Shown here piece after piece: positions 54,063-64,000 of a stretch of 64,000 nt of DNA (position 1 is the stretch's first letter; each line of letters begins with the position of its first letter). The stretch covers positions 8,122,001 to 8,186,000 of the forward strand of contig OZ176054.1 in assembly GCA_964247055.1 (NCBI GenBank). The letters run 5' to 3'. A program made the translations under genes and the position numbers. A model generated the notes under the pieces. That model had not been told where the DNA came from and did not search any database. It worked only from the letters and a program-made list of their open reading frames with translations. This DNA comes from Paragordius varius. Its lineage: Eukaryota > Nematomorpha.

Positions 54063-55451
54063 CATCAGAAATATTTTATACCCCCTACCCCTCGATTTCG
54101 GACGCAGTGTTATGGACAAGATAGGATATGCAATATAATATTTTGATGAAAATTGGCATTTATACCTTTACTCAATAAATAATATAGTATACAACTAGAT
54201 GTTTTGTCTGAAAGCTAAAATCATCTCGAAAAAATGCTTATAAATTGGCAAACCAGACAGAGTAGTCGCTCGATTAAAAGTAATTAGAATAAATATTATG
54301 CAGCTCAAACAAATAGTAAACAACCGTGTTAAATAGATAATGATAATGAAAAGTCACAGTCGGACTAGACTTCCCGGCTTGAACACACTAAATTTAGAAA
54401 CGTAAAATGACATTTCAGCCCCTAAATTATTCGTTAATATATATTGGAAAACTATAAAAATATATAAAAAAAATAAATACCAATATTGAAAATAAATATA
54501 TCGTTCTTCAGTAGTTGAATATTATAAAAGGTCTATCATATAGAAAAATTGGTTAGGTTTTAAAATCAAAGTAAAACTTTAAATTTTAAATACCTATTAT
54601 GTCAAAAGTGAAATAATTATTCTAACTTCGCCGCTAATTAGTTAGTAACGTTTAAAATCTTCTGTAATCAGCCAATATTAAGAAAAAAAATTTTGGTTCC
54701 ATAATGCTTATTATTTTAATATATATAACCAACAATATTTTCTATAACGTTAGTTTTACAAATATAAATATGCGAGTATTAAAGGTACCTAAATGCCTAT
54801 GTGATTTATATTTTTGATTGAAACTTCTGGTTTTTTACCTGATTTTTAGCAGCGTTGTGTGTTAATAAACCAATATTTCTTTTTTTTTCTTTCTCTTTTT
54901 AAAGCTTTTCTAAATATGATACAAGGAGCAAAAAATTTGTTATTAATGTTATGTTACTTAATAGAATTTATTTTTACAAAATACTGAAATATGACTTATT
55001 ATTTATTATATTATATGGTAATGTTTCAAGTAAGAGTAATATTTTATAAAAAGTATTAGTTATTATAGAAAAAATTAGGCCTAAATTGCATATATGTCCA
55101 ATCAATAAATATATATTGCTAGGTGGATATGTTTAAACTACTTTATATATTTTATAAAAAATGCATTTATATTTATTTTTAAAATAATATACTTTTACGA
55201 CTATTAATTAAAATAATTTTTTTTACAAAAACTAATCATTTTAAAAAATAGATTTTTTTAGATTTTCCAATCAACAACAAAAGTATGATGAAATTTTGCA
55301 TTTTCGATGGATCGAACGTTGCCTATTAATTTAATAGATTTTATAACCCTATATAGTCTAACGTGATAATGATAATTTTTCAACACTTGTTAGCGAAAAA
55401 TAAATATTATAAACATCGAATTTGTCAAAGAAAAAGAGAATTCCATTTCAA
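54062..55451. other. Intergenic spacer upstream of the LDLa/EGF gene
   Basis: Very AT-rich with no conserved frame or recognised repeat. The 5' UTR and promoter of the gene starting at 55452 should lie here, but no motif is distinctive enough to call. Confidence 0.4.
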
Positions 55452-58400
55452 ATGAAATCGCGAGACCCTGTTTTATTTTTGTTTCTTCTATCTATTCATA
55501 TTATTCAAGGTAAATTTATATTATTAAGAATCAATAATCATTTTTAAACTATTGATATTTAAATGTTTATAAAAGTTTTGTATAGACATTCGTATGGAGA
55601 ATCTCAATTTCATTTATCAATTATTATTAACTAAATATTAAGGCTATCTTGAAATCGATTAATAAAATTTATCAGCCAATATCTAAGTCATAACTCGCTT
55701 GCGTTCAAAATAGATTAATCTTTATTTATTGTCAAAATTGCAGTAATGGGTATAAATGTAACTTAGGATCTCAATTATTAAATAAAATTGTTTAAGGTAA
55801 TTGCAAGTAATGTGTAAATAATTTTTCGAAATGCAACGTATCTTTATTGATACTTTTAATTTACTATTATTCTAAAGTTAGAGCTTTTTATCTACTTCAG
55901 TTTAATGAGCTCCCTATTGCAGATAAAGATGGCGCAAATATGAGCCTTTTTAATATACCTTCTGTAGTTAAAAATACATGGCTCAATATCCCCATATGAC
56001 CCTTCTTTATAAAAAAAATAAAATTTAATATTTTAAACTAAATATCATTCAATTTTGAGTTTTTTAACTATAATATATACTTAACCATTTTCTACAAATA
56101 CATTTCAAAATGTATATTAAATTTCAATTTGGCTAATTTAATGGGTCGCATGATCAACCTACAATCCTGACCTAAGGACTATACAAGATTTTTTAAAATT
56201 TTACTGATTGATAGGAGCTATTCGATTAATAGGCGCTGTATTTAAAAATATGAAAAGAGAGATTTGTGAATACTGCAGATAAAATTTTTATTTGGACAAA
56301 TTCTAAACTTGATTTGCCGTTTAGGTTTTCTAATATTAGTTTAAAATTGGTCTTGTTTATTTATTTATAAGATATTTTTAATTTATAATCAAACTTTACA
56401 GTATTACTAGACGACACGCTACAAGAAGTTACAAAAGAAGATGGTTTCATAAATATTGTTTACCTTTAGAAAATGTTTGCGACATCTTTGAATTATTTTA
56501 CACAATAAGTTTCCGAAACTTGAAGCACTTAATAAAATTAGCTCCAAACTTATGATCAATTATTTTGACATATTTAAATTTAATCAAATTTAAGCGTTTT
56601 AATTTATAGGAAATAATTTAAATAATTGCGTGTGTGACCTTCGAATTCTATATCGGCTATTATAAATATATTACTCTGTAGTATTTGAAATTTTGAATTA
56701 TTTAGTGTTTCATTTATGAAAAAAATAGTGTTTATTGTTATAAGTAAAGTTTATTAATTTTTGAATGATTTTGGTAATAATAAATATATATATATAATGC
56801 GAAACATAACGTTTTTTATTATAGGTTTTAGGTAACTTACACTATACTATGACATCCGCTATTTTACCTTTTAAAAGCAATCAAAGTTACTTTTATAAGA
56901 TACTATATTTATATTATAAGTATTGTCGAAATGTAAAATTGTATCTCAAGGACATATATTTATAACGTTTGGTTTGCCATTTAGGGAATATAATTTATTG
57001 TATAATAATAATAACAATATTAATATAAAATTTATTATGCTATGTGAAAAGATTGGTTTTTGATTGTAACTAAATATACGTTAAGTAAATGGCTAAAGAT
57101 GAAAAAATATGGTAAAAATTTAGAAACACCCATTAAATCATATTAATGCAGTTGCTCGCTAAATTTTTTAAATCAAATGCAAATATTTTTAAGGTTGTGT
57201 TTCGACCTAAAAAAAACAATAAATAATCATGATGAAGATAGAATTATGATTATTAGATAGTTGTTTTTGTATGAAAAGATACAGAGGTAGTAGAAGAATT
57301 ACATTTTTGATATAGCAAAAAGCATAGGTAATCGCAAAAAATTATGCGATAAGAAAAGGGCAAGTGTACAATAGATCGGCCAATCCTTTTTATTCAGGTT
57401 CCTATGTAGTCCTAAAGGTAAACTCTGGAAGGAAAACCTTTCTGGGACCAGAATATGTTGGCGTGGATGTGGACACATGATGAGAGTAAGCCAAAAATAT
57501 ATTTGGACAAGAATATGTTTAACTTGGGTTAATCAATAGATACGGCGTTAATATCATAAATTAATTTAACAAATATTGCCAGTTAACAACAACATACGAC
57601 TAATTGAATGTCATAATACGGTACATTCTCGATTTATGATGACTGCCGCAACAATATTAATAAATTTAATTTTAGTTTCAGCAAGTTATAAACTTGAAAC
57701 GAAACCGTGATACAGATTTACTTCATATAATATTCCCAGAAAGAAAATATGGGTGTTTGTCGAGCGTCTAGCTTTGTGGTTATTTACATATATCTCCATA
57801 TTTTCACATAAATTAGTTTTTATTTTGGTTGTTTATACAATATTCCTGTTTTTGGCTCATTTTCACTGCCAGGAATACATGTTATAAAACTTTTACCTAT
57901 TGCCAATTTCGGCTCCATAGATTTTGTTAAGATGTGTGATTTCAACGTGTATTATCGAATATTAAACGAGGTTCTTTTAATCTGAAGCCAATCAGTCTGA
58001 AATTAGTAATATTCTTGATATTATTCAAATATTGGGTTTAATTTATATACTAAAGGTTTTTCTATTTTATTTGGTTTTGAGTATAATGGTGGGGTGCTAA
58101 ATTAGAGTTTTTTTTTTTCAAAAAATTAATTTTCCGAATCGGTGCAAGTGCATAATATATAAAGATTTGAAACCACATCCAGGTTCTATTTTTTAGTTAT
58201 TTATCTGTGGGCCATATGTGTTATAAATGGTAAAACTTGATAAAAAATTGGCTACTATTTAGAAACGAGATAAAAAATGTTTTTTTATTTTTTTAAAGAA
58301 AAGGGTTATTGTTTCAGTAGGTGGCATAATACAGATATTGGGAATTGGCATGTGAGCGTTTTTTGCTTAAAATCCCGATTCAAATTGGGGTAACTAGTGG

Positions 58401-61400
58401 CCCCGAATTAAATATACACGATATTTTGCAAAAATGTTGCAAAATAAAAATAGCGTCAAAGTACAATACAGTACTTTTTTTCAAAAATTTTATTTAGATA
58501 TTTTGGCTTATAATTTTTATTAAGATAGAAGCTTGATTATTTACAGTTTCTATGATTATTTTAAAAATATCAAGTTAAATATAGTCTGGGTATTTAGATA
58601 TCCCTATTTAGATTAAGCGCTAAAATTATATCTAACTATATTAATAGAGAAGGTTCTAACATGTCTTGCTGGCCAAATTTGTAATTTGTAATATACGCAT
58701 TTTTTAGATGAATCTTTATTATTTCGTGTATTATTGATTTTCAAAGTGAAAACTTTTGTATTTTATACAGACCTGGGCATATAGTTACTACATATTAAAT
58801 CGAAGGACTGGAAGGAATGTATCGTATCCAGTTCTTTTTTTGCTTTTTAACCAAAATAATTTAATTGGGTAGAAATTTTGCATAAATATAAGAACATAAA
58901 TTTTTATTTATGTTGCCCAAGTTTGGGTTTATACTATCAACCTTTTTCTTTAAAAACATTTTATTTATATTATTTAAGATTTGGTACCAGTTATTTTATT
59001 ATCTTTTGTTACTAATTGGTTTTTTGGATAAAAATATGATGTTGTTTATAAATAATACACTGATTTTGTAAATAATTGTTTGTATCTTCAACCTTTCTCA
59101 TACATTGATTTATCCTGATGAAAACAATATGAGTGCCCCAGAGACCGAAAATTCATCCGAGCAACATGTTGATTCTGCTTCATATATTATATCTAACCTC
59201 GTTCTACCATTAGTTATTAAGCCAGCAGTTAATAAAATGAGTCAAGATTGCGAAATCAAGGCTTTTGAAAAATTGATTCAAGCATTAAATGATTCATTCG
59301 CAAATATGGAGAATGCTAAACCCGGATTTACATATGATTTCGTTAAAATTTTATTACGAAATGCAGTAATATCTACAACAGGAAATGATGATTCCTCCAT
59401 GTCATTAGATACAACTAATTCTTTGGTTGATAATGAACTACAAGAAAGTATGTTGCGACTATCATCATCGACCAGTATAACAGATGATGCTAAGTATGCC
59501 AATATATACAGAATGATGCCAGCACCCCTAATAGAATTGGATGTCAAATCATTAGAACTTAAACACATCCTCAGCAAAATTCCGGATCAGATTAAAGATA
59601 GAAAAATATTTTTAGAAACCATCAAGGAAATAGCAGGTTCAATTAAACACCTGCTTGATGCCGTTAACGACGTATATTCAAATATAAACACATCTAATGA
59701 AATCGTAATTGAATCTAAAAAAATTATTTTAACAGACGAATACAAACAAAGGATTCAAACTTTGATAGAACAGAAAAAACGTGATTTCGTCCGTTATTCC
59801 AAAAAATTTAGTAATACTTTGAAGGAATATTTTAGGGAGGGTGATGTCTATGCTGTTTATAGAAGCGCTAATTGTCTCGTATACCAAGCCGAATTAATAT
59901 CGGGCACGCTCAAAGAAAATATATTGCAACACACCACCTAACACTATACATTTCCAATTATTATGCCATTATTTAATAAATTATTTATTTTTCACAGATA
60001 TTTAATATTTAGGTCAATATTACTAGCTAATTGTTAAATATGGCTAGGTATTAGACAGTGTCGGGGAATGTAAATATTTTAAACCGCTTTGTTTAAACGA
60101 ATCAACGCATTCCCTATGATTGTTATAAGTTATTTTTGATTTTATATGTTACTTGATATAATTCAATTTAAGCCTGAGTTGTAAATAGCAGAAAATCAGC
60201 ACCTCCAGCCATACAAAGTCTTTGTTTTTCTGTAAAAATTAAAAATATGAAACCACCTTATTATATCACGCGTTTGCGCGTAACGTTAACTCGGGGTTAT
60301 GGACCTCCCTATACGACTATATGCTAGCTAATGCCCATTTGAACAGAAAAAACAAGAAAACACTAGTAAGAACGTTGTGCCGACCAAGTTAATGACCCGG
60401 TAATCCACCTGGCCAAATTTTAAAAAACAGCGTTAGGAGTTTTATGAAACCTTATTTAAGTTTGGTCTTTTTTCATTTCACATTTTTGACGTAAAACGCT
60501 ATATCTTTGAAATTATTATATTCCAAATAAATTGTACTTTTACTATGAAATCAACTCATATTATTTATGTTTTCATTGCATAATCGATTGAATATATATG
60601 TTTGCTACTTTAAAGGTTTGTAATGAGTTTGAGAAGCAATTTAAAAATTAGTTCAAACATATAGTGCTCGCTTCTGTTCTGACCATTTTTTCGATAGTCA
60701 ATCATAGCTCTATGAAACATTTCAACTCATGTTTGTAGCAGAGAACTAAGACTAATTTATAATTCAAATCTATTTTACCGTATATTAAAGGTAGATTTAA
60801 ACCTATCATATCAAATATTTTTTTCCGATTGGGATGATTAAGGTTGTTATTTTATATTTGTGATTTGATTTAACATCAATATACAATCAAAAAAAAGCTA
60901 TAAGACATGTCCCTTTTTTAAACTAAATTGAATAATAAATGCCGGAAAAGGATTGTGGTTTTCGTTTATTGGAATTAATATAACAAAAACAGGATTATTT
61001 TGCATTTACCATGTTTACTTCTTTATTTATAAGTTTTTTGTATTGATTACGCCAATATAATTTTTTATTGGCTGTCGATAATTCAGAATATTTTTAATTT
61101 ATAATTAAAATCTATTAAAAATACTAAAAAAATAAGTTGGAGCTTATAAAATTTGAATATCCACATTAAGAAATTAAATTTAAGAATTAATTTAATTTCA
61201 ATAAATAGTTATAAAGAAGGAAAAATTAATTTATTTTACATTGAATAGTTTACACCCAAAGCCAAGAATGTGAGTTCGCATGCCGAAACAAAAATTGTGT
61301 TTCATTTTCCGATTATCGAAACGGAGAAGATAATTGTGGCGATTATTCTGATGAAGGTAATTATATATTGCTATTTTTTTGGCCCAAGGACTTTTTAATG

Positions 61401-63803
61401 ATTGTTTTGTTGCCTAAATAATACAGACTTAAAATATGCCCGATTTTCGCTAAGTTCTGGACCTTATTTAATTGGCTTTTTAAAGGTACATTTTTGTTAG
61501 GTAAATTAACTTTTATCAAAATGTCCTACGGTACAATCTATTATAGATTATAAACTAAGAGTAGACTTTAATGGTTGTTTTCGTCAAAGCTTTCTAAATC
61601 ATGATTGAAGGTTTTATTTAGAGTTAATGGAATTTTACAAAAATAAGATCTGAAACGTAACATAAATCACAATAGATCCGGTTTAATCATCCCACAATCG
61701 GGATCATTATGAAGGGGAGTATACCGAAATTAATATAATATAGATGTCCACATTTAATATTATAAAACTTAAAACTTTATCTCACGATTTCCCTTGTTTA
61801 AATTGTTTTATATAAGGCCCCGCAAAAATTTTATATACATGATACGAAACCAGCCATATCTTTAGTAAGCCAGGCCAAATATTTAAAATTAAAAAATAAT
61901 TAAATGATAAATGTTTTATGGATAGATTGCTTGAGATGGGATTACAGGTGCCCAGATTCTGGTGTTTGTATACCTGCTTATAAATTCGTAACCGGTGATT
62001 TTAACTGCACAGGTATTATAATATTTTGTAATTTTCAAATTTTATAGTAAAAACTTTTTTTGAAAAATATATTGTTGGGTTTACAAAAGCAAGAAAACAA
62101 TATATTATTTAATATAGGCAAAGATTATTGTAGCAAAGATTCCAATGATTGTTCGCCCCTAGCTCAATGCATAAATACGGGTGTCTTTTATAAATGTATT
62201 TGTCCGGCAAATACGACTATCGATATGTCCCCAAACCCAAAATACCCTGGGAGGATTTGTCTGTCCATGAATGCTAATGGAACTGAGTATATATTTAATT
62301 TATGTTTCAAATATTTTTTAGATTTTAATTAGATGCAGAGATTGAAACTGGAGCTGTTTTTGTTAATGTTGTGGTTGTAGGATATTGTATCTGATTTTGT
62401 CAGAGTTTTAGTGAAAAACGGTTTTAGACAAAATGTTTCTAGTTCCATTTTTTTTAGTAAATGGTACTCATTTTTATTTGTTTTTTTCGAATGTTTAATC
62501 TATTTAAACACAATTGGATAAATGCGACAAAAAATGCGCATAAAATTTAAAATATTACTATGAATTACAAAATAACAAATAATTAAAAATTAAGGATTTT
62601 TAGAACTGTTTAGGATTCCGGTTAAAGCAGTTCAACTTTTTCCATAATGGAAAAATAACCTGCTCCGCGAAAATAGTTTAGGTTTCAATTCCTGGTTTTA
62701 AACATTATGTATATTAATTATTTTATTTTCTGATACATGATACTATTTATTGAAGTACAAACGGAACAGCCTCAGACATGATCGTCACAGATTGTAATGG
62801 CTTACGATGGGGACGAAACAAGAGATTGTGCGTCCCTAGAGCTTGGGGTAGGTACTTTTGTTTAAAACATTTTTAACTAATCATCATTTTATTTTGGTTT
62901 ATTTCAGAAATTTCTCTTTAAAATCTATCTATATCTCATAATTTTATATATTTATGAGAATATTTATTTATTTTAGCTGCTATTATCATACTTTTTTCCA
63001 TACTTGCGATTGGAGCCATGTTGATGGGATTATATTTTTGTTGTCTGCTATGTGTCAGGAAAAAGTAAATTATTGAAATATACTAATTTATCAACAAATT
63101 TGAAATCATCCAAATTCGTGAAATCATCAACTTTTATAAAAGAACAAATGGGGGTCACATTTTTATATGGACTATTACCTTATGACAAATTTAACTTGAT
63201 AACATTCATAGTTTTGGGGTTACGTTCTGGACCGTTTAAACAGTTCCCCAAAGATATGCAGTTCACGGTCAATCCATCAATAATGCCACAGATGCAAATA
63301 GATTTAATTAAATTAAAATTGTGTTAATATGTATTATTGATAATATTAATTAACAATTTATATTATTTAAGATATTGATATTTTACAAGTGATGATCATA
63401 TGTGGTTTATAAAAGCAGCTATAATCACAAGTAGGTATACATTTAAACATGGCCAAGTACTTTAAAAATTTAAAAAACAAATATTAATTAGCCTTAGACA
63501 ATCATAAATTTTTAACAAAATATAAAGCTTGTTAGTTTTAAATTATTAGAATAAAAAATTCCACATTGACCAACCTTATCCACAAGCAATGCAAAATATG
63601 ACTTATAAATTTTTGCAAAATCAATCAGGAAACCCTTTTTGGAGTTATTAAGATTTATTTTCTGAAGTGTTTTTTACACCTAACAAAAATAGAAATAATG
63701 TATCACAAATTTTGATCTAATGAACAGCTTTGGTAAAAAGCTAAACACACAATATTCATAAAGTGAAAAAGGTCTGAAATGCCCAATAATATAATAATAT
63801 ATA

Positions 63804-63845
<42 letters not shown>

Positions 63846-64000
63846 AGAGATAACCGTGTAACCACGGAACGATTAATTGTTCCAGTACCTGTGGTGAATG
63901 GTGTACCCATGCCTAATCCCACAAGTACCTATGTCCCGGTTCCTATAATAACAACGGCCCCTAATACGGTTGTGATTGAACGCATTCCCCCCTTACCATA
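55452..64000 (+). CDS. Secreted/type I membrane protein with LDLa and EGF-like domains (3' end beyond window)
   Basis: Exon 55452-55509 encodes MKSRDPVLFLFLLSIHIIQ, a signal peptide. Phase-1 joins lead to 61249-61356 (QECEFACRNKNCVSFSD then NGEDNCGDYSDE, LDL-receptor class A type), 61926-62012 (DCLRWDYRCPDSGVCIPAYK, LDLa-like), 62118-62286 (EGF-like: CSKDSNDC, SPLAQC, NTGVFYKCIC and a final C), 62756-62847 (TDCNGLRWGRNKRLCVPRAW), 62977-63064 (membrane span IIILFSILAIGAMLMGLYF then CCLLCVRKK) and 63848 to the window end (PVPVVNGVPMPNP, YVPVPII; proline-rich cytoplasmic tail). Splice phases fit at every junction. The first LDLa lacks its fourth cysteine (RNGEDNC where CDGxxDC is usual) but keeps the acidic calcium ligands. 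Role is probably adhesion or ligand uptake; the family is not identified. Intron 1 (5.7 kb) contains PDCD10. Confidence 0.75.
57340..57540. other. Unassigned GC-richer island in the first intron
   Basis: A stretch with higher GC than its surroundings that translates to short open pieces (NRSANPFYSGSYVVLKVN). It may be a transposon remnant, but no family could be assigned. The rest of 55510-59128 shows nothing recognisable. Confidence 0.25.
58375..58620. repeat. Dispersed repeat DR2, intronic copy
   Basis: Starts GATTCAAATTGGGGTAAC and contains ATATTTTGCAAAAATGTTGC, AAAATAAAAATAGCGTC, TAAGATAGAAGC and GTCTGGGTATTTAGATA. Shorter than the 51310-51920 copy. It lies 0.5 kb upstream of PDCD10. Confidence 0.6.
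59129..59941 (+). CDS. PDCD10: PDCD10 / CCM3 (programmed cell death 10), intronless, nested
   Basis: A 270-residue frame from ATG 59129. The C-terminal FAT-homology region matches animal PDCD10 strongly: LKHILSKIPDQIKDRKIFL (human LKQILSKIPDEINDRVRFL), TIKEIAGSIKHLLDAVNDVY, EQKKRDFVRYSKKFSNTLKE (human [20 protein letters not shown]) and YRSANCLVYQAELI (human FVSANRLIHQTNLI). The N-terminal dimerisation half is more diverged but keeps KPGFTYDFVKILLRN. The protein is longer than human (212 aa), with an extra N-terminus and an insert of about 20 residues before EQKKRDF. PDCD10 binds GCK-III kinases and striatin. In most animals the gene has introns; here none, and it sits in a host intron in the same orientation, as a retrocopy would. 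AATAAA follows the stop at about 59975. Confidence 0.92.
   Translation: MSAPETENSSEQHVDSASYIISNLVLPLVIKPAVNKMSQDCEIKAFEKLIQALNDSFANMENAKPGFTYDFVKILLRNAVISTTGNDDSSMSLDTTNSLVDNELQESMLRLSSSTSITDDAKYANIYRMMPAPLIELDVKSLELKHILSKIPDQIKDRKIFLETIKEIAGSIKHLLDAVNDVYSNINTSNEIVIESKKIILTDEYKQRIQTLIEQKKRDFVRYSKKFSNTLKEYFREGDVYAVYRSANCLVYQAELISGTLKENILQHTT
59942..61248. other. Intron 1 remainder downstream of PDCD10
   Basis: No frame or repeat recognised. A slightly GC-richer patch near 60260-60430 (ACGCGTTTGCGCGTAACG) is not assignable. PDCD10 3' UTR probably occupies the first few hundred bases. Confidence 0.4.
63797..63839. repeat. AT microsatellite next to a splice acceptor
   Basis: A run of about twenty AT dinucleotides that ends only about 8 bp before the exon at 63848, so it occupies the position of the polypyrimidine tract. 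Confidence 0.9.

Noticed and set aside
57340-57540. Possible retroelement remnant in the first LDLa/EGF intron
   Set aside because: Only short open pieces and no diagnostic motif; family could not be assigned.
59105-59128. Upstream start of PDCD10 at 59105
   Set aside because: That codon is TTG; the first ATG in frame is at 59129, which I prefer.

Overview
The window is AT-rich (roughly three quarters A+T by eye), intron-bearing animal DNA. Protein-coding content is clearly metazoan: an NBAS/Sec39 protein, a DRP1/DNM1L dynamin, a PDCD10/CCM3 protein and an LDLa/EGF membrane protein. Several introns with unambiguous protein context are only 23-26 nt long (49842-49864, 49675-49699, 49522-49546, 6721-6746, 7539-7562, 5756-5779). 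Among animals this is the trait described for dicyemid mesozoans, so a dicyemid is my best guess. That is inference: the window also has introns of 3-8 kb, and no marker gene settles it.

Layout. 1-10150 is a stack of nested transposons: a LINE with 5'-inverted structure, a Helitron inserted in a transposon-end fragment, and a second LINE split by a 6.0-kb palindromic DNA transposon (3668-9666) flanked by CAG on both sides. 10511-25581 (minus) is NBAS, about 25 exons; one intron holds a foldback element (18659-20032) whose arms encode a signal-peptide-like start plus tandem seven-residue repeats. 25582-32131 is gene-free and full of repeats, including a 2.35-kb Helitron (29000-31345). 32132-49966 (minus) is a DRP1/DNM1L gene with 19 recognised exons. 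Its 7.8-kb intron contains two plus-strand open frames of unknown function (36549-38486, 39827-40681), and its 3.3-kb intron holds a decayed LINE. 49967-55451 is repeats. From 55452 to beyond the window end (plus) runs a secreted/membrane gene with signal peptide, LDLa, EGF and transmembrane exons; its 5.7-kb first intron contains an intronless PDCD10/CCM3 gene (59129-59941).

The host genes have no evident shared pathway: NBAS acts in Golgi-ER tethering, DRP1 in mitochondrial and peroxisomal fission, PDCD10 in STRIPAK/GCK-III kinase scaffolding. The main novelty is structural: ultra-short introns shared by host and transposon genes, a right-end/right-end palindromic transposon, a foldback element coding a repeat peptide, and nested or antisense genes in long introns.
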